Positions 18,988-28,383 of a stretch of DNA of 64,000 nucleotides are shown here, piece after piece. A program made the position numbers and the translations under genes. The stretch lies in contig NZ_JABSNM010000001.1 of assembly GCF_013294065.1 (NCBI RefSeq), positions 387,925-451,924 of the forward strand. Reading direction: 5' to 3'. How positions within the stretch are numbered: position 1 is the stretch's first letter; each line of letters begins with the position of its first letter. Below the pieces are notes generated by a model that ran no database searches, had not been told where the DNA came from, and saw only the letters and a list, made by a program, of their open reading frames with translations. This DNA comes from Sphaerotilus uruguayifluvii. Lineage in GTDB: Bacteria > Pseudomonadota > Gammaproteobacteria > Burkholderiales > Burkholderiaceae_C.

Positions 18988-20921
18988 TGCGCGGCCTCCG
19001 CCACCGTAGTGACCACCTCGGCCTCGAAGCCGAACACATCCACCGCCCGCACGCACACGCGCCGCGGGCCGGCCTTGTGCGGCACGGTCAGTCGGGCGTG
19101 GGTGACGACGCGTAGCGCGTCGTCGTCGTTGGCGGTGTTGCCGCGGTAGTCCTGCCAGACCGAGCGGAAAACTTTGCCGTCGTAATCCGGGTCGACGGCC
19201 CAGTATTCGATCAGCGCGAGCGGCTCCTGGTTCATCACCGCCTGGAGTTTCTGGCGGTTGGCATCGTCGAGATTGATCGCCTCGGGCGACAGCAGCACGT
19301 AGTTTCTGAGCTTGACGGCCAGGTGGTCAGCATCGTCGCTGCGGGTGCGCTCGACCGGGTGAAGAGTCAGATATTGAAGCGACGAGAAGCGGACCTGGCC
19401 GCGCAGTTTGTCGATGCCGCCCTTTTTCTTCAGGCGGTCGAGCAGGTCGGGGGGAATAACCAGCACTTCGAGGCGGTTGTCGTTGAGCGCGGTGATGTCC
19501 TGGCCGATCGAGGGCTCGAAATTCCAGCCGAGCACGACCACGCGGTCCCAGCCGCCGAGCAGGTTGTCGCGCTGGGCGATGGCCTTTTTCAGCGTGGCGA
19601 TGCCGGTGAGCTTGTTGGGGGAGTCGGCCAATACCAGTGTCTTGCTGCTCTTGCGGGGGCCGAGGTCGAGGCCGGCAATTTGGCCGAGGTTGCGTTGCGG
19701 GTTGAACTCGGCGGGCAGCGGCTGGGCGCCGTAGAGCGACAGCACGATCTGCGACAGGTCGCCGATGCGGAACTCGCGGCCCAGCGTCGCCTTGGCGGCT
19801 TCGACCTGGTAGTCGCCGATGGCCTGGTACAGGAAGGGCTTGGCGCTCTGGTCGATCAGCCGCTTGCGCATGATCATGCAGGCGGGCTTGCCGAGGTCGG
19901 TCGTGATCCAGCGCCGGCCGAGCTTTTCAGCGACGGCAGCGGTGGTGCCGGAGCCGCCGTTGAAGTCGGCGACGAGATCTCCTCTTGAGGACGAGGCTTT
20001 GATGATCCGCTCCAGCAATGGGAGCGGTTTTTCGGTTTCGTAGCCAACGCGCTTGACACCGTCGATCGGGTATCTACCGGCAATGGCCATGTTCCACCAT
20101 GACTCTGGCACCTTGCCTTCGGTCGCCAGATCGTAGTTATCAGATACAAACCCAGAGCCAGCAAGACCTGCTTTGAAGTTCTCAAGCGTCTTGTCGCTGT
20201 GGGCGGTCCGGATTTCGCGATCGTTGAACTGCCATGTTTCGCTCTTCGAGTACCAGTAGATGGTGTCGTGTTTCCGATTGAACTGGCGCATTCCGGGTGA
20301 TCCTGGACCGTTGTAGCACCAGACGATTTCGTTTCTCAGGAAACGCTTCCCGAATACGTCGTCGAGGATGACCTTCACGTAGTGCGCTACATGCCAGTCA
20401 AGGTGAACGTAGATCGACCCGGTCTCGGCCAGCAGCTCGCGCATCAGGACCAGCCGCGGCGTGATCATCGCCAGATACGACGCCGTGCCATCCGCCCAGG
20501 TGTCGGAGTAGGCGAACTGCTCGATCACGGTCGGCTTCTGCTCCAGCTCGACGCCGGGCAGCGTGACCTTGGTGCGGTAGTCGGCCTTCGAGTCGAACGG
20601 CGGGTCGATGTAGATCAGGTCCACCTTGCCGCGCAGTGACGGCGTGTTGTCGTCGCCGGCCAGCAGCGCGGCCATCGCCAGCAGGTTGTCGCCGTAGATC
20701 AGGCGGTTGACCCAGGCGTCCTGCTCGGACTGCGCCAGCCGGTCCTCCCGGGCGGCGCCCTGAATCCAGTCGGTGGCGCTGCTGTCCTTCGAGGGCAGGA
20801 CCCACTCGCGGGTCTGCAGGCTCACGCGGTGGCGGCTTTCGAGGCTCTCCAGGATCTTCTCGGCTTGGCGGCGCCCGTTGGCGACGATCTCGGGCAGTTG
20901 TTCCAGCAATGACTTCGGCAT
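18984..20921 (-). CDS. mod: Type III DNA-methyltransferase, Mod subunit (adenine-specific, beta class)
   Basis: The 645-residue protein has the methyltransferase motif IV DPPF (106-109) before the SAM motif FNGGSGTT (320-327). This order defines the beta class typical of type III Mod proteins. Between them lies a target-recognition-like region. About 300 residues follow the SAM motif, a long C-terminal extension. Mod methylates adenine in the recognition sequence and guides Res. The gene starts at ATG 20921, next to the operator region shared with the divergent XRE regulator. The region 20040-20340 is AT-richer than the host average, suggesting transfer. Confidence 0.92.
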   Translation of the reverse strand: MPKSLLEQLPEIVANGRRQAEKILESLESRHRVSLQTREWVLPSKDSSATDWIQGAAREDRLAQSEQDAWVNRLIYGDNLLAMAALLAGDDNTPSLRGKVDLIYIDPPFDSKADYRTKVTLPGVELEQKPTVIEQFAYSDTWADGTASYLAMITPRLVLMRELLAETGSIYVHLDWHVAHYVKVILDDVFGKRFLRNEIVWCYNGPGSPGMRQFNRKHDTIYWYSKSETWQFNDREIRTAHSDKTLENFKAGLAGSGFVSDNYDLATEGKVPESWWNMAIAGRYPIDGVKRVGYETEKPLPLLERIIKASSSRGDLVADFNGGSGTTAAVAEKLGRRWITTDLGKPACMIMRKRLIDQSAKPFLYQAIGDYQVEAAKATLGREFRIGDLSQIVLSLYGAQPLPAEFNPQRNLGQIAGLDLGPRKSSKTLVLADSPNKLTGIATLKKAIAQRDNLLGGWDRVVVLGWNFEPSIGQDITALNDNRLEVLVIPPDLLDRLKKKGGIDKLRGQVRFSSLQYLTLHPVERTRSDDADHLAVKLRNYVLLSPEAINLDDANRQKLQAVMNQEPLALIEYWAVDPDYDGKVFRSVWQDYRGNTANDDDALRVVTHARLTVPHKAGPRRVCVRAVDVFGFEAEVVTTVAEAAQ

Positions 20922-20966
20922 GACTTCTGGTTCAGTTTTTCACCAACAGGAAGTTTATGAATGAAG

Positions 20967-20981
20967 TGAACTGAAAGTTCA
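20967..20981. promoter_or_regulatory. Operator 1: TGAACT-GAA-AGTTCA
   Basis: A perfect 6+3+6 inverted repeat in the 92-bp gap between mod and the XRE regulator. Its centre is 33 bp, about three helical turns, from the second copy. Binding by the adjacent regulator is inferred. Confidence 0.65.
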
Positions 20982-20999
20982 TCAGGCGCAAGCCTTGGT

Positions 21000-21014
21000 T
21001 GAACTATTTGTTCA
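21000..21014. promoter_or_regulatory. Operator 2: TGAACTATTTGTTCA, overlapping the regulator start codon
   Basis: A second copy of the TGAAC-N5-GTTCA palindrome. Its last base is the A of the regulator ATG (21014). Such placement fits negative autoregulation. No ribosome-binding site precedes the ATG, so the transcript may be leaderless. Confidence 0.65.
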
Positions 21015-21436
21015 TGAAAGAGAAGATTGAATTCGCCGAGAGACTCCGCGACGCGATGACCCGTGCGGGTCATGCCGCCCGCCCGTCTGTGCTGGAGCGC
21101 GAATTCAATACCCGCTACTGGGGCAAGTCGGTCACGCTGCAGGCAGTGAGCCGCTGGCTGAACGGGCAGGCCATCCCATCCCAGGACAAGCTGCAGGTGC
21201 TGGCCGAGTGGCTCAAGATCGAGCCGCAGGTTCTGCGCTTTGGCGAAGGCGTGGCCAAGTCGGTTCATGAGTACCGCCAGCGCTGGGACGAGAAGCTGAC
21301 CTACCTTGAGCGCGAGACGGTGGACGCCTATTTGCAACTGCCTGCGCCGCAGCGCAAGGTCGTGCGGGAGGTGATCCTGACCTTCGCCCGCGTGCACGGA
21401 CAAGGCGGCGACGAGCCGGGCGACCGCTCGTCCTGA
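21014..21436 (+). CDS. XRE-family regulator adjoining the restriction-modification genes
   Basis: A 140-residue protein with an N-terminal lambda-repressor-like HTH ([13 protein letters not shown], then [26 protein letters not shown]) and a charged helical C-terminus ([21 protein letters not shown]). It is divergent from mod. Paired TGAAC-N5-GTTCA operators occupy the gap, one touching its own start codon. This is the layout of controller proteins of restriction-modification systems, which delay restriction after entry. It is longer than classical C proteins (about 80 residues), so the analogy is an inference. A TTG at 20999 is an alternative start but lies inside operator 2. Base composition is less GC-rich near the start. 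Confidence 0.82.
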   Translation: MKEKIEFAERLRDAMTRAGHAARPSVLEREFNTRYWGKSVTLQAVSRWLNGQAIPSQDKLQVLAEWLKIEPQVLRFGEGVAKSVHEYRQRWDEKLTYLERETVDAYLQLPAPQRKVVREVILTFARVHGQGGDEPGDRSS

Positions 21437-21455
21437 GCCGCTGCGGGCCGCGGGC

Positions 21456-21461
21456 GATAAT
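21456..21461 (+). promoter_or_regulatory. GATAAT -10 element upstream of leuS
   Basis: GATAAT lies 35 bp before the leuS ATG within the inverted repeat GGCGAT-A-ATCGCC. The -35 is poor. With the restriction island inserted upstream, leuS appears to have its own promoter rather than relying on readthrough from exbD. Confidence 0.4.
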
Positions 21462-21495
21462 CGCCGGATTGCGCACACCGATGCCCGCCAGCCCC

Positions 21496-24168
21496 ATGAG
21501 CCTCCAAGACCGCTACGATCCCGCCGCCGTCGAAGCCGCCGCCCAGTCCGCCTGGACCGCCGCCGACGCCTACCGCGTCCTTGAAGACGCGAGCAAGCCG
21601 AAGTTCTACGCCTGCTCGATGCTGCCGTACCCGAGCGGCAAGCTGCACATGGGCCATGTGCGCAACTACACCATCAACGACATGCTGGCGCGCCAGCTGC
21701 GCATGCGCGGCTTCAACGTGCTGATGCCGATGGGCTGGGACGCCTTCGGCCTGCCGGCCGAGAACGCGGCGCTGAAGAACGCCGTGCCGCCCGAGAAGTG
21801 GACGCGCGAGAACATCGCCTACATGAAGGGCCAGATGCAGGCGATGGGCCTGGCGATCGACTGGTCGCGCGAGGTCGCCACCTGCGACCCCGAGTACTAC
21901 AAGTGGAACCAGTGGCTGTTCCTGAAGATGCTGGAGGCCGGCATCGCCGAGCGCCGCACCCAGACCGTCAACTGGGACCCGGTCGACCAGACCGTGCTGG
22001 CCAACGAGCAGGTGATCGACGGCCGCGGCTGGCGCTCAGGAGCCTTGGTCGAGAAGCGCGAGATCCCCGGCTACTACCTGAACATCGTCAAGTACGCCGA
22101 CGAGCTGCTGGGCGCCGTGGCCGATCCGCAGGACCCGAACTATCTGTCGGGCTGGCCGGAGCGCGTGCGCCTGATGCAGGAGAACTGGATCGGCAAGAGC
22201 GCCGGCGTGCGCTTCGCGTTCCCGCACGAGATCAGGGGCGCGGACGGCGCGCTGATCCAGGACGGCAAGCTGTTCGTGTTCACGACGCGCGCCGACACGA
22301 TCATGGGCGTGACCTTCTGCGCTGTCGCGCCCGAGCACCCGCTGGCTGCGCACGCCGCGGCGACGAACCCGGCGCTGGCCGCCTTCATCGCCCAATGCGC
22401 CCAGGGCGGCACGACCGAGGCCGAGCTGGCCACGCAGGAAAAGAAGGGGATGGCGACGGGCCTGTTCGTCACCCATCCGCTGACCGGCGCGCAGGTCGAG
22501 GTCTGGGTCGGCAACTACGTGCTGATGTCGTATGGCGACGGCGCCGTGATGGGCGTGCCGGCGCATGACGAGCGCGACTTCGCCTTCGCGAAGAAGTACG
22601 GCCTCGAGATCAAGCCGGTGATCGCGGTCGAAGGCGAGACCTTCAGCCTGGACGCCTGGGCCGAGTGGTATGGCGACAAGCAGCGCGCCGTCTGCATCAA
22701 CTCGGGCGAGCTCGACGGCCTGGGCCACAAGGCCGCGGTCGACAAGGTCGCCGAGCTGCTCGGCGCGAAGGGCCTGGGCGAGAAGAAGATCACCTGGCGC
22801 CTGCGCGACTGGGGCATCAGCCGCCAGCGCTACTGGGGCACGCCGATCCCGATCATTCACTGCGAGAGCTGCGGCCCGGTGCCGGTGCCCGAGAAGGACC
22901 TGCCGGTGGTGCTGCCGATCGACTGCGTGCCGGACGGCTCGGGCAATCCGCTGAAAAAGCGCACCGACTTCCTGAACGTCGCCTGCCCCTGCTGCGGCCA
23001 GCCGGCGCAGCGCGAGACCGACACGATGGACACCTTCGTGGACTCGTCGTGGTACTTCATGCGCTACTGCGACGCGCGCAACGACCAGCGAATGGTCGCC
23101 GAAGGCACCGACTACTGGATGCCGATGGACCAGTACATCGGCGGCATCGAGCACGCGATCCTGCACCTGCTCTACGCGCGCTTCTGGACCAAGGTCATGC
23201 GCGACCTGGGCCTGGTGAAGGTCAACGAGCCCTTCACCAAGCTGCTGACGCAGGGCATGGTGCTCAACCACATCTACTCGCGCCGCACCGAGAAGGGCGG
23301 CATCGAGTACTTCTGGCCGCACGAGGTCGAGAACGTACTGGACGCCGGCGGCAAGGTCGTCGGCGCGAAGCTGAAGGAAGCCAAGGGCGACCTGCCCGCC
23401 GGCACCGCGATCGACTACCAGGGCGTGGGCACCATGTCCAAGTCGAAGAACAACGGCGTCGATCCGCAGGAGCTGATCAACCGCTACGGCGCCGACACCG
23501 CGCGCCTGTTCGTCATGTTCGCGGCGCCCCCGGAGCAGACGCTGGAGTGGAACGAGTCGGCCGTCGAAGGCGCGCACCGCTTCATCAAGCGCATCTGGGC
23601 CTTCGCGTTCAAGAACGAGACGGTGCTGACCGGCGCGCCGGCCGAGGTGCCGGGCGAGCTGTCCGCCGAGGCCAAGTCGCTGCGCCGCGAGGTCCATCTG
23701 GTGCTGCGCCAGGTGAGCCACGACTTCGAGCGCATGCAGTACAACACCGTCGTCTCCGGCGGCATGAAGCTGCTCAACGCGCTGGAAGGCTACCGGCATG
23801 ACGGCAGCGCCGGCTCCGCCGCGGTGCTGCGCGAGGGCTTCTCGGTGCTGCTGCGCGCGCTCTACCCGGCCTGCCCGCACATCACCTGGAAGCTCTGGGC
23901 CGATCTGGGCTACGCCGGCGCACAGGGCGACCTGCTCGACACCGCCTGGCCGGCGGTGGTCGAGGCCGCGCTGGTGCAGGACGAGATCGAGCTGGTGCTG
24001 CAGGTCAACGGCAAGACGCGCGGCGCCATCAAGGTGCCGGCCGGTGCCGACAAGGCCGCCATCGAGGCCACCGCCGCCGCCAGCCCCGAGGTCGAGAAGT
24101 TCGCCGAGGGCCGCACGCCCAAGAAGATCATCGTCGTGCCGGGTCGCCTGGTGAACGTGGTGGTCTGA
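21496..24168 (+). CDS. leuS: Leucyl-tRNA synthetase
   Basis: The 890-residue class I synthetase has HMGH (51-54) in the [15 protein letters not shown] block, the TMSKS signature (646-650), a zinc-ribbon-like insert (CESCG and CPCCGQP) and an editing domain between. It charges tRNA-Leu. In-frame alternatives are ATG 21481 and TTG 21469; 21496 gives MSLQDRYDP, the usual start. It is followed by lptE and holA with short gaps, a standard operon. Confidence 0.96.
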   Translation: MSLQDRYDPAAVEAAAQSAWTAADAYRVLEDASKPKFYACSMLPYPSGKLHMGHVRNYTINDMLARQLRMRGFNVLMPMGWDAFGLPAENAALKNAVPPEKWTRENIAYMKGQMQAMGLAIDWSREVATCDPEYYKWNQWLFLKMLEAGIAERRTQTVNWDPVDQTVLANEQVIDGRGWRSGALVEKREIPGYYLNIVKYADELLGAVADPQDPNYLSGWPERVRLMQENWIGKSAGVRFAFPHEIRGADGALIQDGKLFVFTTRADTIMGVTFCAVAPEHPLAAHAAATNPALAAFIAQCAQGGTTEAELATQEKKGMATGLFVTHPLTGAQVEVWVGNYVLMSYGDGAVMGVPAHDERDFAFAKKYGLEIKPVIAVEGETFSLDAWAEWYGDKQRAVCINSGELDGLGHKAAVDKVAELLGAKGLGEKKITWRLRDWGISRQRYWGTPIPIIHCESCGPVPVPEKDLPVVLPIDCVPDGSGNPLKKRTDFLNVACPCCGQPAQRETDTMDTFVDSSWYFMRYCDARNDQRMVAEGTDYWMPMDQYIGGIEHAILHLLYARFWTKVMRDLGLVKVNEPFTKLLTQGMVLNHIYSRRTEKGGIEYFWPHEVENVLDAGGKVVGAKLKEAKGDLPAGTAIDYQGVGTMSKSKNNGVDPQELINRYGADTARLFVMFAAPPEQTLEWNESAVEGAHRFIKRIWAFAFKNETVLTGAPAEVPGELSAEAKSLRREVHLVLRQVSHDFERMQYNTVVSGGMKLLNALEGYRHDGSAGSAAVLREGFSVLLRALYPACPHITWKLWADLGYAGAQGDLLDTAWPAVVEAALVQDEIELVLQVNGKTRGAIKVPAGADKAAIEATAAASPEVEKFAEGRTPKKIIVVPGRLVNVVV

Positions 24169-24172
24169 GGCC

Positions 24173-24676
24173 GTGGTGCAGCCGTCACGCCGCCGCCTGC
24201 TGGGGGCCGCCGCGCTGGCCGCAATGCTGGCGGGCTGCGGCTTCCAGCTGCGCCGCCCGCCGGAGCTGGCCTGGAAGCGCGTCTTCCTGTCGGGCTTCGC
24301 CGAGGACTCGACGCTGGCCGACGAGCTGCGCCGCCAGCTGCGCGCCAGCCCGGGCGTGACGGTGGCCGAGACGCCGGCCGAGGCCGACCTGATCGTCGAG
24401 TCGCTGCAGGACGCCAGCGAGCAGGTGGTGGCCGCGACCACCGCCAACTCGCAGATCTCTGAGATGACGCTGCGCGCACGGCTGCGCTTCCGGGTGCGCA
24501 CCCCGGCCGGTCGCGATCTGATCGCCCCGACCGAGCTGGTGCAGAGCCGCGACATGAGCTACAGCGAGAGCAGCGCGCTGGCCAAGCAGCACGAGGCCGC
24601 GCTGCTGTTCCGCTCGATGCACGCCGACCTGGCGATGCAGGTGCTGCGCCGGCTGGCGGCGCTCGGACCGGCCTGA
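24173..24676 (+). CDS. lptE: LPS-assembly lipoprotein LptE
   Basis: A 167-residue lipoprotein with lipobox LAGC followed by GFQLRRPPEL, the invariant LptE start. LptE plugs the LptD barrel that delivers lipopolysaccharide to the outer leaflet. Its partner lptD lies at 40448-42910. The start is GTG at 24173, four bases after the leuS stop. It sits between leuS and holA as in most beta- and gammaproteobacteria. Confidence 0.93.
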   Translation: MVQPSRRRLLGAAALAAMLAGCGFQLRRPPELAWKRVFLSGFAEDSTLADELRRQLRASPGVTVAETPAEADLIVESLQDASEQVVAATTANSQISEMTLRARLRFRVRTPAGRDLIAPTELVQSRDMSYSESSALAKQHEAALLFRSMHADLAMQVLRRLAALGPA

Positions 24677-24691
24677 GCCGCGAGTCCGCCG

Positions 24692-25810
24692 ATGCAGATC
24701 CGCGCCGAGCAGCTCGCCGCCGCGCTGGCCAAGGGCCTGCGCCCGCTCTATGTCATCCACGGCGACGAGCCGCTGCTGGCGCAGGAGGCGGCCGACGCGG
24801 TGCGCGCCGCCGCGCGTGCGGCCGGCTGCAGCGAGCGCACGGTGCACACCGTCGCCGGCGGCCATTTCGACTGGGCCGGCCTGCTGGGCGACGCCGGCGC
24901 GCTGAGCCTGTTCGCCGAGCGGCGGCTGATCGAGATCCGCATTCCCTCCGGCAAGCCGGGCAAGGACGGCTCGGAGGCGCTGCAGCGCTATGTCGAGCAG
25001 CTCGGCGCCGACGACGTCACGCTGGTGATGCTGCCGCGCCTGGATCGCACCCAGCTCGGCAGCGCCTGGTTCGGCGCGCTCGACGGCGCCGGGCTGGCGG
25101 TGCGCGTCGATCCGGTCGAGCGCCGGGCGCTGCCGGTCTGGATCGCGCAGCGCCTGGCGCAGCACGGCCTGCGGGTCGAGGACGGCGAGGCGGGCCAGCA
25201 GGCGCTGGCCTTCTTCGCCGACCGGGTCGAGGGCAATCTGCTGGCGGCGCACCAGGAGATCACCAAGCTGGCGCTGCTGCACGCGCCAGCCGATCCACGC
25301 GGCGCGCCCGCGGTGCTGGCGCGCGAGCAGATCGAGGCGGCGGTGCTCGATGTCGCGCGCTACGACGTCTTCCGCCTCGGCGAGGCGGTGCTGGCGGGTG
25401 ACGCGGCGCGCGCGCTGCGCATGCTCGACGGCCTGCAGGCCGAGGGCGAGGCGGCGGTGCTGGTGCACTGGACGCTGGCCGACGACCTGCGCGGCCTGCA
25501 GCGGGTGCACGCGGCGATGCAGCAGGGCCGGCCGCTGCCGATGGCGCTGCGCGAGGCGCGGGTCTGGGGTCTGAAGGAAAAGCTCTTCGAGCGGGTGCTG
25601 CCGCGGCTGGACAGCGCGACGCTGGCCACGCTGGTCGATGCGGCCCACGCCTGCGACGGGATCGTCAAGGGGCTGCGCGATCCGCGCTGGCCGGACGATC
25701 CATGGGCGGCGCTGCAGCAGCTGGTGCTGATGACGCTGGCCGCGGTCGCGCCGAAGTCCGGGGTGCCGGCCCTGGCTGCGGCGGCACGACCGCCGGCCGC
25801 ACGCCAATAG
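24692..25810 (+). CDS. holA: DNA polymerase III delta subunit
   Basis: A 372-residue HolA: RPLYVIHGDEPLLAQEAADAV at the start (the degenerate ATPase fold), VEGNLLAAHQEITKLALL in the middle and a helical C-terminus (WGLKEKLFERVLPRL). Delta opens the sliding clamp as part of the clamp loader. The C-terminus has an Ala/Pro-rich extension. It ends with a TAG stop, one of few in this window, which matters for interpreting the amber codons in the next gene. Confidence 0.94.
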   Translation: MQIRAEQLAAALAKGLRPLYVIHGDEPLLAQEAADAVRAAARAAGCSERTVHTVAGGHFDWAGLLGDAGALSLFAERRLIEIRIPSGKPGKDGSEALQRYVEQLGADDVTLVMLPRLDRTQLGSAWFGALDGAGLAVRVDPVERRALPVWIAQRLAQHGLRVEDGEAGQQALAFFADRVEGNLLAAHQEITKLALLHAPADPRGAPAVLAREQIEAAVLDVARYDVFRLGEAVLAGDAARALRMLDGLQAEGEAAVLVHWTLADDLRGLQRVHAAMQQGRPLPMALREARVWGLKEKLFERVLPRLDSATLATLVDAAHACDGIVKGLRDPRWPDDPWAALQQLVLMTLAAVAPKSGVPALAAAARPPAARQ

Positions 25811-25902
25811 CGCTCGCTTCGGCGCGGTTTTCCATCGGCCGTGGCCGGCCGGGCTGGGCGATGCTCGGGCGTTCTTCCGCATCCGCAAACCGTTGCGCTG
25901 CC

Positions 25903-27543
25903 GTGCCCAAGCTGTTCCGTCGCCGTCCGCGCTCGCTGGCGCTCTACATCGCGTTGCCCTTTGTCGGCATGGTCCTGCTCTGGCAGGCCGTCGGCCTGTG
26001 GCTGACGCATGGCGCGATCGACCGCAGCGCGACCCGCTCGATCGAGGCCGAGCTGCTGACCGGCCGCCGCGTCTTCGAGCAGCTGCTGGCGCAGCGCTCG
26101 GGGCGGCTGGCCGAGGGGGCGCGGCTGCTGGCCAGCGACAACGGCTTCCGCTCCGCGGTCGCCGGCGGCGATCTGGCGGCGATGGAGAGCGCGCTGCGCG
26201 AGCACGGCCAGCGCCTCCATGCGGCGCTGGCGCTGGTGGTCGACACCGACTGGCGGCCGCTGGCCGCCACCGGCATCGACATGCGCACGCTGGCGCCGCT
26301 GCTGGTCGAGGCGCGCGAGCTCCAGCACGAGGCGCCGCGGGTGCCGGCCGGCGCCGATGCCGAGATGCATGTGCCCGGTCTGGTGGGCGTGCAGGAGCGG
26401 CCGCTGCAGATCGTCGCGGTGCCGATCCAGGTGCCGCGCCGGGTCGGCTGGGTGCTGCTGGGGTTCGAGATCGACCAGACGCTGCTGGCCCAGCTCGGCG
26501 CGATCACCGGACTGCGCTCGGTGCTGACGGTCGACCGGCCGGCCGGCGCGCGGATGCTGGCGGGCACGCTGCAGGCCCGGATGCTGCCGCCCTCGCACGA
26601 GCATGGCGGGCTGCGCTGCGACCTGATGCTGCAGCAGGACGGCGAGGACTGGCAGGCCTGCGACTTCCGCATCGACCTGCAGGTCGGCTCGGCGCCGGGC
26701 CAGCACGGGCACCTGCATCTGGTGCTGGCGCGAGCGGTCGCGCCGGCGCTGCAGCCCTTCCGCGAGCTGCAGCATCAGCAGATCGAGCTCGCGGCGGTCG
26801 CGCTGGTGCTGCTGGCGCTGGGCAGCATGGCGCTGGCGCGGCGCTTCAGCGCGCCGATCCTGGCGCTGCGCCAGGCGGCCGAGCGGCTCGGCGCCGGCGA
26901 GCTGGCCGAACCGGTCGCCCAGCCCGATCCGGCCCGCACGCCGCCGGACCTGCAGCGCCTGGCACGCTCCTTCGAGGCGATGCGCCAGGCGGTGCAGCAG
27001 CGCGAGCACCGCATCGGCCGGCTCGCCTACTGGGATCCGCTGACCGGCCTGCCCAACCGCGCGCAGTTCGTCGACCGCCTGGGCGCGCAGCTGGCGCTGT
27101 GCGACGCGGCCCGGCCGCTGGCGGTGCTGATGCTCGACCTGGACCGCTTCAAGCATGTCAACGACGCGCTCGGCCACCCCTTCGGCGACCTGATGCTGCG
27201 CAAGGTCGCCAGCCGGCTCGAGCCGACGGCACGCCAGGCCGGCGCGCTGCTGGCGCGGCTCGGCGGCGACGAGTTCGGGCTGCTGCTGCCGCGCGCCGGC
27301 GTCGAGCATGCGCGCGAGGTCGCGCAGGCGGTGCTGCAGGCGCTGCAGGCGCCGCTGCGCATCGACGGCCAGCTGGTCGACTGCTCGGGCGGCATGGGCA
27401 TCGCGCTGGCGCCGGCGCACGCGACGCAGGCCGAGGCCCTGCTCGGGCAGGTCGAGGTCGCGATGTACGCGGCCAAGCGGCGCCTGGCCGGCGTGCTGGT
27501 CTACGAGCCGTCGATGGACAGCCGCAGCAGCGGCTCGCTGTAG
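25903..27543 (+). CDS. Membrane sensor diguanylate cyclase (N-terminal part of a GGDEF-EAL gene, ends at in-frame TAG)
   Basis: The frame encodes a membrane helix (about 11-34), a periplasmic sensor region, a second helix (ELAAVALVLLALGSMALA), a HAMP-like segment and a GGDEF domain with the active motif GGDEF at 454-458, followed by the usual MYAAKRR end. It then meets TAG (codon 547) just before an EAL domain in the same frame. As it stands the product would be a complete diguanylate cyclase making c-di-GMP without the phosphodiesterase partner. The RxxD inhibitory site is absent (ARQAG stands there). The start is taken as GTG 25903; ATG 25861 is also in frame. Confidence 0.8.
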   Translation: MPKLFRRRPRSLALYIALPFVGMVLLWQAVGLWLTHGAIDRSATRSIEAELLTGRRVFEQLLAQRSGRLAEGARLLASDNGFRSAVAGGDLAAMESALREHGQRLHAALALVVDTDWRPLAATGIDMRTLAPLLVEARELQHEAPRVPAGADAEMHVPGLVGVQERPLQIVAVPIQVPRRVGWVLLGFEIDQTLLAQLGAITGLRSVLTVDRPAGARMLAGTLQARMLPPSHEHGGLRCDLMLQQDGEDWQACDFRIDLQVGSAPGQHGHLHLVLARAVAPALQPFRELQHQQIELAAVALVLLALGSMALARRFSAPILALRQAAERLGAGELAEPVAQPDPARTPPDLQRLARSFEAMRQAVQQREHRIGRLAYWDPLTGLPNRAQFVDRLGAQLALCDAARPLAVLMLDLDRFKHVNDALGHPFGDLMLRKVASRLEPTARQAGALLARLGGDEFGLLLPRAGVEHAREVAQAVLQALQAPLRIDGQLVDCSGGMGIALAPAHATQAEALLGQVEVAMYAAKRRLAGVLVYEPSMDSRSSGSL

Positions 27544-28347
27544 CTGCTCAGCGAGCTGCGCGCCGCGGTCGAGAACGACGCGCTGTGCCTGTACCTGCAG
27601 CCGAAGATCGAGCTCGATGGCGGGCGGGTGATCGGCGCGGAGGCGCTGGTGCGCTGGATCGACCCGGTGCGCGGCATCGTGCCGCCGATGCAGTTCATCC
27701 CCTTCGCCGAGCAGACCGGCTTCATCCGCGAGATCACCCGCTGGATGCTGTCGCACGGCGTGCGCGAGATGGCGCGCTGGAGCGAGCTGGGCCAGCCGCT
27801 GCGGCTCAGCATCAACCTGTCGACCCGTGACCTGCTCGATGTCGATCTGGTCGACTAGGTCGCCGGCCTGCTGGCGCAGCATGACGTGCCCGCCGGCCGC
27901 CTCTGCCTGGAGATCACCGAGAGCGCGATCATGGACGATCCCGCCCGCGCGATGCAGACGCTGCAGCGCCTGAGCGAGCTGGGCGTGCGGCTGTCGATCG
28001 ACGACTTCGGCACCGGCTATTCCTCGCTGGCCTACCTGAAGCGGCTGCCGGTCGACGAGCTCAAGATCGACCGCAGCTTCGTCATCGGCATGGAGCGCGA
28101 CCTCGACGACGCGCGCATCGTGCGCTCGACCATCGGCCTGGCGCACACGCTGGGGCTGACGGTGGTCGCCGAGGGCGTCGAGAACGAGAAGCTGATGGCG
28201 ATGCTCGAGCACCTGGGCTGCGACGAGGCCCAGGGCTACGGCATCGCCCGGCCGATGCCGGTCGAGGACTGGCTGCCGTGGGTCGAGCGCTGGCAGGCGC
28301 CGCAGACCGGCACCGTGCGCCTCGACACCGATTTCCAGCAGCTCTGA
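27544..28347 (+). pseudogene. Detached EAL phosphodiesterase domain, same frame, with a second in-frame TAG
   Basis: The reading frame of the upstream GGDEF gene continues without shift past TAG 27541-27543 and encodes a full EAL domain. It has EALVRW (E at 27640), the metal-binding asparagine in INLS, LEITES, IDDFGTGYSS, ELKIDRSF, AEGVEN and QGYGIARP. A second TAG at 27856-27858 falls between INLSTRDLL and the LEITES block. Both ambers could come from CAG glutamine codons by one transition each. All known catalytic residues remain, so decay is recent if this is a pseudogene. No obvious start or ribosome-binding site restarts translation after either TAG. Readthrough is possible but unproven. 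Confidence 0.8.
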
Positions 28348-28383
28348 GGGCGGCGCGCCCGGGCCGGGCGCCGTCGGCCGGGG

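Noticed and set aside
16015-21455. Insertion sequence or integrase-driven island borders at the restriction genes
   Set aside because: No transposase, integrase, terminal inverted repeat or convincing flanking direct repeat was found at either edge.
22036-24555. Minus-strand open frame of about 840 codons opposite leuS and lptE
   Set aside because: Antisense shadow with low-complexity composition; leuS has all signature motifs.
25903-28347. Genome-wide recoding of TAG as a sense codon
   Set aside because: TAG serves as a normal stop in holA (25808-25810) and barstar (37833-37835), where the proteins end at expected places. Local readthrough or mutation is more likely than a changed code.
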